Below the pieces are notes generated by a model that did no database searches, was not told the origin of the DNA, and saw nothing but the letters and a program-made list of their open reading frames with translations. A DNA stretch of 64,000 bases from Pseudofabraea citricarpa (Eukaryota; Ascomycota; Leotiomycetes; Helotiales; Dermateaceae), in assembly GCA_029641185.1 (NCBI GenBank), contig JAPWGK010000030.1, forward strand, positions 310,001-374,000, written 5' to 3'. Shown here piece by piece: positions 56,369-64,000 of this stretch (position 1 is its first letter; every line of letters starts with the position of its first letter). A program made the translations under genes and the position numbers.

Positions 56369-57730
56369 GATTTCTGCTTCAAGGTTGAGGAATATGCCTC
56401 CTAGTGATGGGTAAACGCCAGACTCTTATGCGATAGTGAATCACAACATTTTTGCCGGCTCTAGCCATCAAAGAATTAATGAGGGCATTGCGAATTCTTC
56501 CCCCGCATCAGCAACATACCTGCGGCAAGGGTGCAGTTCGGCATCTGAGCTCGCTTACATCGGCCATAACCCCGAGTACCTGGAGCGGACTCTACATGTT
56601 ACTAATGGGTTGCGAGTATGAGAACATGATGTGGAGTAAATAATGTGTTATTATTGGTTAGATAGAACTCTTCGTAATAATGTTTCGTTGTGGTGCTTTG
56701 AACAAATTACTTGGCATGTTTACAAGCCAGGCAAGCATCCTTTGATCCTTCTTCAACTGACTCGTCAGCCCCCATCAATTGCCAATCACGGCAATATTAA
56801 ATCAAATCTCATCAAAAAGCCATGCAGGAAGAAGATCAACTCTTTGTTTTGCATACCTATTGCATGAATGGATTCAAGTATTACTTCGCATTGGAAATGC
56901 GAGAATTTGTGAAGTCAACTTGGATATGGTCGCTTGACTCCGTTTAGGAACCGAACTAGTAATTCTTATTGGCTATATGTGCCTAACTAGGGTACTAAAA
57001 GATCTCGCCAAGCATTCGTGCTAGTGCTAGTAATGCATGTTTGTAGGCTCGCCCACGGTGGCCCACTCTTCAATAGCTTGTCATTCTGTCAATCATCCTT
57101 GACTTCTCTTGCTTTGCGTTTGTACGTTTCTGGACAACTCATCACTTCGGGCTTCATACCAGCTTTCCCAACCCCCACATATACACACTATGTATTACGT
57201 CCCGACCATGCATCAAATTGACCTCGAGAATGGTCATGAGACGGCTGTATCGCTATAACGTAATTACGTGTTTGACTTTATTTCTACATTGAGCTCCGTA
57301 CGCCACATGTTCCCAGTTTAAAGAAATAGTTAGACTAGCTATTATTGAAGTTTATTCATCCTTCTTGCCATTCTATGCGTATCATTGTAAATCCTTTCTC
57401 CTTTAAGCCAGCATTACATTGCCCATTCTTTGAAATGAACTTCTACTCCAAGATGATTTGGAATTCGTATGTTCCAGCTACTGTCGTGATTTGTACCTTC
57501 ACTTACTCCATCATGCCACCTCAATAGAGACAAGATAGCTAATCCTTTTTTGGTCTTTCTTCCCACCTCTCACGTTCCCTCGATTTGCGTGGGAGAAGAA
57601 CCGGATGGGCGAAGAAGGAATAGTGATATATAGTCCCATCTGCCCCTTTCACAATGTTGTAAAAGAAAAACATCAGAATCAGATTTCTACTCTTATCAAG
57701 AACAAAAACGTATTCAAATCTTTCACAACC
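56369..57730. other. Divergent intergenic between AIG2-like gene and oxygenase
   Basis: 1.36 kb; no gene recognised. It should carry two promoters. Sequence just upstream of 57731 is A/C-rich with TTCACAACC before the ATG. Confidence 0.4.
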
Positions 57731-58953
57731 ATGACTTCCCCCCTAGACTCCAACAAAATTTCTACCAAAGTTCCTCCGGTTATCGATATCTCGGACTTTC
57801 TTTCTGGAGATCCAACCCGGGTCAAGAAATGTGCTGGTCAAATTCGTCAAGCATGCCTCACTCAAGGCTTCTTCCAGATTATCAATCACCCAATTTCGGC
57901 TGAACTCCAAAAGGAGATTTTCAAGGTCTCGAAAGAATTCTTCGCCCTCCCACTTGAGGAGAAGTTGAAGTTGGATAAATGTACATCTTTCTTCTGATTT
58001 TCCCCCATCATTACGCAAGTTGTTGCTGATTTAATCTAGCGCAAAATGACCACAATAGAGGCTATGAGGTACTCTTAGGACAGATGCTCGAGAAAGATAC
58101 CAAACCAGATCTCAAAGAAGGGTATTATGTTGCCAAGGATCTCCCTTCGGACCACCCATCAGTGGTATCCAAGAAATTTGCCCACGGCCCTAACGTTTGG
58201 CCTGAGTCTCTGGGTGCTCATTTCCGTGACGTCTGCAATGACTATCTCGAGCAAGTCACGGACCTAACTGAAAAGGTTTTGCAAGCCATTGCAGTATCAT
58301 TGGGTTATGATACGCATTATTTCGACGAGTTCTGCACAGATCCCATGGCATTCTACAAGCTACTTCATTACCCCCCTCAATCTACCGATGCCGATGCTCT
58401 TCAAAGAGGCATTGGTGCACACCGGGACTTTGGTATTATCACTCTACTTCTTCAAGGTGATGTGCCTGGTCTTGAGGTTTGGGATGAGGAAGTCAAGGGT
58501 TGGTATCCAGCACCGCCAACCGAGGGAGCTTATGTCGTCAACTTGGGCAATCTATTTGAGCAATGGTCTAATGACAAATACATCTCTAATGTTCACGTAA
58601 GTTCCCCGATACTATAGCCGATATCGAGCCAAGACGAGTGCTAATTGATATATTAGCGTGTAATCAACCATTCTGGTGTTGACCGTTACTCCATCACTTT
58701 CAACTATAATGTAAGTTTTTCAATCAAAATTCAGGATTTAATTGCCTTTTACATTGTCTCGTCCACGATACTGTTATTGACCATTTCAAATTAGGGCAAT
58801 CCAGACTTTGTCATTAAATGCATTGAGGCTTGCCGTGAGAATGCAGCAGATGAAAAGTACGCGCCTATTTCTGTCGAGGACTATGTGCGTGAGAAGTATA
58901 AGGAGGTCTATGGCCGAGCTGGTATCTACCAGGTTGCAGAGAAGGCACACTGA
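57731..58953 (+). CDS. 2-oxoglutarate/Fe(II) oxygenase (isopenicillin N synthase-like)
   Basis: Exons 57731-57980, 58040-58596, 58657-58710 and 58795-58953 give 339 residues; every junction keeps frame and has GT-AG ends. The N-terminal DIOX_N domain begins VPPVIDISDFL and has GFFQIINHPIS. The double-stranded beta-helix holds the iron triad His211 and Asp213 (GAHRDFGIITLLLQ) and His269 (ISNVHRVIN, split by intron 2), and the 2-oxoglutarate-binding Arg279-Tyr-Ser281 (DRYSITFNYN, next to intron 3). All residues for activity are present. Family members hydroxylate, desaturate or cyclise small molecules in the cytosol and are common in fungal metabolite clusters. The exact substrate is unknown. 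It sits between an AIG2-like gene and an MFS exporter. Confidence 0.92.
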
Positions 58954-59852
58954 TTTTAGCGAGAATGTCAGAATCAGGACCAGATCATAGCCAAGCAAAA
59001 GACCTTAGTAGTACCTTAGTTCTATTACATTCATTTAGTTATCTATACAATTACAAGTGTGTTTCTTTTAATATTAATGCTTGTTGTGACCAAGCGACTC
59101 TTCTGTATTCCCACTTTAAGTACAATTTGTGGTTATCTATAGCTCCAATTCAAAGCTTGGGAATTTAGGGTTTTAATTTCGCCGAAAAGAAAAGCCTGGC
59201 ACTCTTTGAATTGAGTCATGTATTCAAATATGTATTAAAAGGTCACATAGTACGTACGCAATTCTCGTTTCTGGTTTTAATGTGGTAAAGCAGGGTAAAG
59301 CAGGGGGCGGCACGGGCCGGTGGAACATATGCAGATGAGGGATTTTAGCTTCGGGAGTAGCACGGACTTGCACCACCGCTGGCTTGGCCGTCATATTTCT
59401 AATTCTGAATTGGGAAAGTGGGGAGCAGTACGGACTTCGTCCACCGCTGGCTTGGCTATCACGTACTTGATGTCGAATCATGAACAGTACGTGCCCAAAT
59501 GGTATTATGTCACGTAGTCCAGAAATTCATGGGGTAACTCATTCTCAAGGAGCTTCATACTTTACCATGTAAAAGGAGTGGTAATTATATTATAGAGTCA
59601 CAAAAATAAAAACTGCGATTAATATTTGTGAAAAACAAAAGTAGTACAAGTCTACGCTACTGCTATTGACTAGACATTTTGTGCATAGCAGACGCCTGCA
59701 AGAAACTCGCTATCTTTGAAGTTTGCTTTTGGAAATTGCCAATTTCTTATCAAGTAGCTCTCCACCACGAATCTAATTTATCACAATTTCAGGCTTAAGT
59801 ATCCAAAGTATTTGAAGGTTGATTACACTTTACTAGTTACTAGCTAATATTT
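58954..59852. other. Convergent intergenic with a 39-nt duplicated motif
   Basis: Two diverged copies of a phrase around ACGGACTT..CCACCGCTGGCTTGG lie at about 59355-59393 and 59423-59461. Nothing else seen. Confidence 0.45.
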
Positions 59853-61403
59853 TTATGCCAAAGCATTCCGAGATGCCTCATTCTTTTCAGCCTCTACTGT
59901 CTGAAGATGATACTTGCTTAGACTTCTCAGTTTTGGACCAAAGTGATAAAATACCCAAGGAAGAGGCGCCATGGCCACGGCAATAAAGGCAAATAAACTG
60001 GTCGCCCAAGGAACACCCAACGCTCCGTAAATAGAATCTGCCATCAATGGAAATGTCGCACCAAACAGTGATCGAACGACCGCATTTGCAGCTAAAGCAC
60101 TCGCCGAGAAGTGTCCATAACAGTCTGTCAAATATGCAGTTATCCCCAAGAACAGTGTGACAAGCCCGATACCAAATGGTACACCAGCAGCAATTGGAAG
60201 CATCCAGTGAGAAGGTGGTAACGAAGTCCAACCAAACCAGAAAAGACCAATTGGAATCAACCAGGAGAGAACAATCAAATGTGGTAAACGTGCTTCGGGT
60301 AGTGACTCGCCGAACTTTTGGACGAAGTGTGTATGAACTCGATTGATGAGCGGAGACCCAATGGTAGCAGCTAGCATTCCAACAGCAATTCCCAAGAAAC
60401 TAAGGCCAGATATCCCAGGCGTCCAGCCACGATTGTCGGCGAATATTATGGGGTAGGCTCGAAAATCCAAATACAAGATTCCATAAACAAAGGCCATGTA
60501 TAAGGACAAGAGGAATAAGATCGGTTCAGTGAATAACATGATCCAAGGCCGTATAAGACTAGTCGAGTATAATTGCTTGAGGTTCTGATTTGATAATTGT
60601 TCTCCACCTTGGACATGTTTTGTTTCAAGGAGTTTTGGAGCGTATGTTTCTGGAAGCAGCAGAAACATTGCGATGTATATGACGCTACCGAGGAGAAGGA
60701 TCAGCCAAAAGTTCCATCGCCAGGAGACGTATTCTGAGATGAAACCACCAACAACTGGGGCGAAGACAGGCCCAAGGAAGGAAGCTGCGGACCACAAGGC
60801 AAATGGAACGGAACGTTCAGATTGTGGCCATATATCAGTGAGTGAGCCGCCCGAGTTTGTTGCAGTTGGTGATCCAAAGAATCCAGAGAAGAATCGAAAG
60901 ATAAATAGGCTGGCAATATTTGGTGCTAGAGCACATCCAAGTTGAAAGATAGTGAAGAGCAGCAAGGTGATTCTGTACACGGCGTTTCGGCCCCTTTATT
61001 ATATCATTAATGAATATAATCCTAAACCTACGATGGGAATTTATTTACCAGATTTCAGATAGAGGCGCAAACAACAGTGGTCCAGTGGCGAACCCGAGCA
61101 AAAATGTTGTATTTCCAAGTGTCGCAACAAGGCGAGAAACACCATAATGTTCTGCGATTGCAGGAATTGCTGAAATATAAATACTGGATGAAAATGCTAT
61201 CAAAGCAACCATTGATACAAGAATACTTGTAAAAGCCCCTATCAAAATTTATCAGCCATCAAAATCGAACATGTGAATACTGTCCGTCTAGAATCCGTAC
61301 ATTTTCTACCTGAGTTCCAATTCCGTGGGTCTTCTTGACCGAGTAATCTTACACGTCGCCCAGAATGACCAAGTTCTACATCTTGCGTCCTTGGTGTTGC
61401 CAT
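59853..61403 (-). CDS. MFS transporter, DHA1 (polyamine/multidrug) type
   Basis: Exons 61403-61310, 61238-61049 and 60993-59853 (introns GTAGAA...GATAG and GTAAAT...TAAAG) give 474 residues. The polar N-terminus ends with QEDPRNWNSG, where PxNW precedes the first membrane helix in fungal DHA1 carriers. Loop 2-3 reads GPLLFAPLSEIWGRNAVYR, the motif-A region (normally G-x(8)-G-RR) in its DHA1 form. PVVGGFISEYVSWRWNFW is the motif-C/loop region typical of drug:proton antiporters, and LPETYAPKLL begins the central loop. About twelve membrane helices are expected in the plasma membrane, exporting drugs, polyamines or a metabolite by proton exchange. Its position beside the 2OG oxygenase would suit an exporter for a local pathway, but this is inference. 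Confidence 0.9.
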
Positions 61404-62733
61404 CCTGCTTTCTGGTTAAGAGAAAGTAAATGGTATTAAAAATTAAACATTAGAATCAAGTAAGGAATGTAACGATCTATTTTCTCCAACCTGCTGAACC
61501 CCTTGTCATTTGTCATGTGCATGGGTTCATTCGCAAGAAACAATTATAAGCACGCCTTTGAACAACAAGCATGCGGAGTCACCCCCAGGTACGCCCTTGT
61601 GGATGACATGCCCCACAACCCATCCTGACAGCGGGTCGGGTACAATGCCGGATGTGAAGTGCAGATCTTCCGTATACTCACCTTAAACTTTAAAAGTCAA
61701 GTTCCTTGTAATCACATTAGCGTCGCTAAACTGGCGTAGCTATTTTGTACTGGCGTTGCTGAGTCTGAAGTCCGGAAGATTGAGATTTATCTAAATCAAG
61801 TTTGTTGGAAAGCTTAAGCACCTCCAAGAATCATCTTCCTTTTTCATGCGAGTCTAATTTTTACAAAACGAAGCAAAACCAGGCACCTACCTGCTTTGTG
61901 TCAATGTACGAAAAGAGACACATTAATTGGTCAATGAGAGAAAAATAAATCAAGTTACTATTCTCGAAGTTTACGTTCGGGTAGAGAGGTTAATGTGAGG
62001 ATTTGCTCTTCTTTCTGTCATTACAGTGTGGACACCTGACTGTAATCTTTAGATGTAAAATTTTTACCCTTACATGGGCTATTATATGACGGCAGGGATT
62101 GGGTACCGTATATCTGCCTCGCTAAGGTAATCCTCAGCCCCAAGCACCAAATTGATTTATTACATTCCATACGTAATTTACCAGTCAACAGAATGGCCAA
62201 GTATATATATCCTAGTAAGATGTGTATTTCAGACCACAATAAACCAACCGGATTGTACAGCTTCACTTAACCTTTTCTAATCATTAGGGGCGGTCTAAGC
62301 AAAACTCAGCACAACTATACCTTAAATTCAGCGGTGAACAGCTTTGCCTTCAGTTCTCATAATGAGTAAAGCCAGACAAGTTTACCTCGAGTGAGGCGTT
62401 CTCGCTGGTATAATTCATATCAATATTCAAGATGTATCTCTATTTTCATACTATCTTTGGATGCTTATGAAGTGTTAATTATTAGTAAAGTATTATCAAT
62501 GATTCACAAAAGACTAAGCGTACTAGAATCTTGTTTGTGAGTCGCAATAGTTCTTATGATTCAGGCAAGGATTATTATTCTCTTCATAACCCCCAAAAGC
62601 TATATAACACGCATCTCTGCTAAATCTAATCTCAACGTCGCGTATTTACATCATCCTGAAAGCATTACAAAATAGCATCTTCAAGTCTCTAACAATCAAT
62701 CACCAAATCGCAAGAAGATTTTCAGTACCCAAA
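61404..62733. other. Intergenic, no gene recognised
   Basis: Promoter of the MFS exporter on the left; AT-rich right half. The minus-strand frame 62266-62021 shows no motif and was not called. Confidence 0.4.
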
Positions 62734-62967
62734 ATGGCATTGATTGGTATGGTTATCATACTCGCCTGGGTGCCCATTATTTTCCGAGCTACTCAGCTAT
62801 CCGAGTTCAAAGCTTCAGCACAAGCAACAGTACATTCAAATTCGTCGACTACAATCTCTTGTCAGACCATGCCGTTAGCCCAGAAAGTTGTTATAGAATG
62901 GTGGATTGTCATCATCTTTGATATTCTCCGAGCCTTATGGCTCCTGGAATTCTTTGAGATAAGGTGA
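62734..62967 (+). CDS. Possible small membrane-associated protein (77 aa)
   Basis: ATG 62734 has a good A-rich context (CCCAAAATGG) and an upstream region resembling fungal 5' UTRs (ATCAATCACCAAATCGCAAG). The protein starts with a hydrophobic run (ALIGMVIILAWVPIIF), has a Ser/Thr-rich middle with an NSS site, and ends with a second hydrophobic amphipathic run (WWIVIIFDILRALWLLEFF). Two membrane segments or a signal anchor are possible. No family recognised. It may instead be part of a longer spliced gene or a chance frame. Confidence 0.35.
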   Translation: MALIGMVIILAWVPIIFRATQLSEFKASAQATVHSNSSTTISCQTMPLAQKVVIEWWIVIIFDILRALWLLEFFEIR

Positions 62968-63962
62968 ACACTGGAGAAGTGTGTGGTAAAAAGAATACCA
63001 GTTATTTGTTTAGGTGGTCGATATTGAGTATGAATCTTATCAACGGTATCTCAATACCTTTAGGTGATAGACTTGACTTCAAGAAAATGTGCGCGCGTGA
63101 TGTCAAATTATTTCACTTAACTTGCACAGAATGAAGTATATATGAGCCAACCATATCTTCCTACCACGCTACTCCTTAAGCCGAGTATTTGCTATGCAGC
63201 CGTATGCCCGTCTTGAGTTCGAGACCACTTAAAGGAAGTTGTACAATGACGTTCACTTCAGACAATAAAACTTGTCTTCTACAAACAACGCCTTTACCAA
63301 TTGTTCTGTACACGATGAGCAGGGCATCAAGTTACACGATAAATCAAGGTCATCGGCGATCTCTAGCTTCCAATTCTACAAACCAGGCTCTGAATTTCCA
63401 CAAGTGAAGATCCTTCCTGAAATCGAAATCGAATGAAAAGGCAAATTGTCGATATCGCTTTATTATAGAACCACGTAGAAACCACATCAGCATCGAAGAC
63501 GCCCGGACGCAACATTATCAAAATGCAGCCTGCAGTCAGCAAAGATCAACAACGAATAGCTGCCCCCAAGAATCGTTATCTGACTTGCCGATAGGGGTTA
63601 CCGCATTGCCCTCGTGAGGCTGCCCTTCAGCCGTCGCATAAGCGGGGCGACGAGTAATGTAAGTCGGGCGAAGCGAGGCTTCTAGACATCAGCGACAGTA
63701 ACATCATCATCATTTTCGCGTAACGTTAGACCAGGCTCGCCCTGGAGCCTCGTAGGCATAGGCAAAAGTCCGTAGATAAGCGCATTCTCTGTGAGTCTGT
63801 ACAGTAAGAGCCTCGTGAGATGATGGGTATAAGTAGGAGTTAACTTCTAGGGAAAATGAAAAGTTCTTCAGGACAACACAATCTTCATTCTTTTCATTTC
63901 ATCGATCGAACAATCTATCATACACGAGTCAATTTCGAAAATCCCCTAAAGTTCTGGCAACA
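62968..63962. other. Intergenic at right end
   Basis: 1 kb with no recognised gene. The last 120 nt (CATTCTTTTCATTTCATCGA onward) look like a promoter/5' UTR for the start at 63963. Confidence 0.35.
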
Positions 63963-64000
63963 ATGGCTGGGAAGGATAATGACATGGCTTGTGCTGCATT
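63963..64000 (+). CDS. Start of a gene running off the right edge (partial)
   Basis: ATG at 63963 in context GGCAACAATGGC opens MAGKDNDMACAA and stays open to the window end. The C/T- and A-rich leader before it is of the usual fungal type. Only 12 codons are visible, so no product can be named and even its coding status is uncertain. Confidence 0.35.
   Translation, partial: MAGKDNDMACAA

Noticed and set aside
1..64000. tRNA or rRNA genes
   Set aside because: I did not find a convincing tRNA B-box with matching acceptor stem or any rRNA stretch by eye; a tRNAscan-type run would settle this.

Overview
The window is nuclear DNA of a filamentous ascomycete (Pezizomycotina; a Leotiomycetes relative is my guess, not proven). 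Genes are short and mostly split by 42-100 nt GT-AG introns with CTAAC/CTAAT-like branch sites. The families are typical of moulds: LysM/CBM18 chitin binders, Zn2Cys6 regulators, MFS permeases, fungal APH-like kinases and GH128. One 5.7 kb block carries the signature of repeat-induced point mutation (RIP).

Left part (1-19.1 kb). A GH18-type chitinase gene running off the left edge is divergently paired with a 12-exon LysM + four-hevein (CBM18) gene at 1701-4388; the latter has one in-frame TAA. Next comes the AT-rich RIP-destroyed block (about 4660-10410). Then follow an orphan acidic protein (10730-12280, +), convergent with an APH-family phosphotransferase-like gene (14310-12645, -), a 65-residue charged protein (15117-14920, -) and a large protein with five cysteine-rich repeats (19106-16860, -).

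Middle (19.2-41.4 kb). A minisatellite field (19.39-21.06 kb) lies next to a METTL21/EFM-type methyltransferase (22384-21120, -). A conserved low-complexity protein (27641-26472, -) sits between two long gene-free, microsatellite-rich tracts. A kinase-remnant/ISG12 (Ifi-6-16) fusion (33886-35137, +) follows, then an ACS-type MFS permease (37461-36000, -), a field of at least 12 same-strand copies of a CGACATGCAACAAAACG motif (38.3-40.05 kb) and an aldo-keto reductase (41389-40305, -).

Right part (41.4-64 kb). A GH128 glucanase without signal peptide (43721-44563, +) and a NirA-like Zn2Cys6 regulator (46225-48939, +) precede a decayed gene with several in-frame stops (51925-53489). Then comes a small metabolic neighbourhood: a DUF1445/D-glutamate-cyclase-like protein (+), an AIG2/gamma-glutamylcyclotransferase-like gene with an 8-nt microexon (-), a 2OG-Fe(II) oxygenase (+) and a DHA1-type MFS exporter (-). 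Two of these families make 5-oxoproline in characterised relatives, so a joint role is conceivable but unproven. A possible 77-residue protein and the first codons of a gene running off the right edge close the window.

All splice sites were placed by eye from GT/AG borders, frame and family motifs. No similarity search was run, so family names rest on motif recognition.
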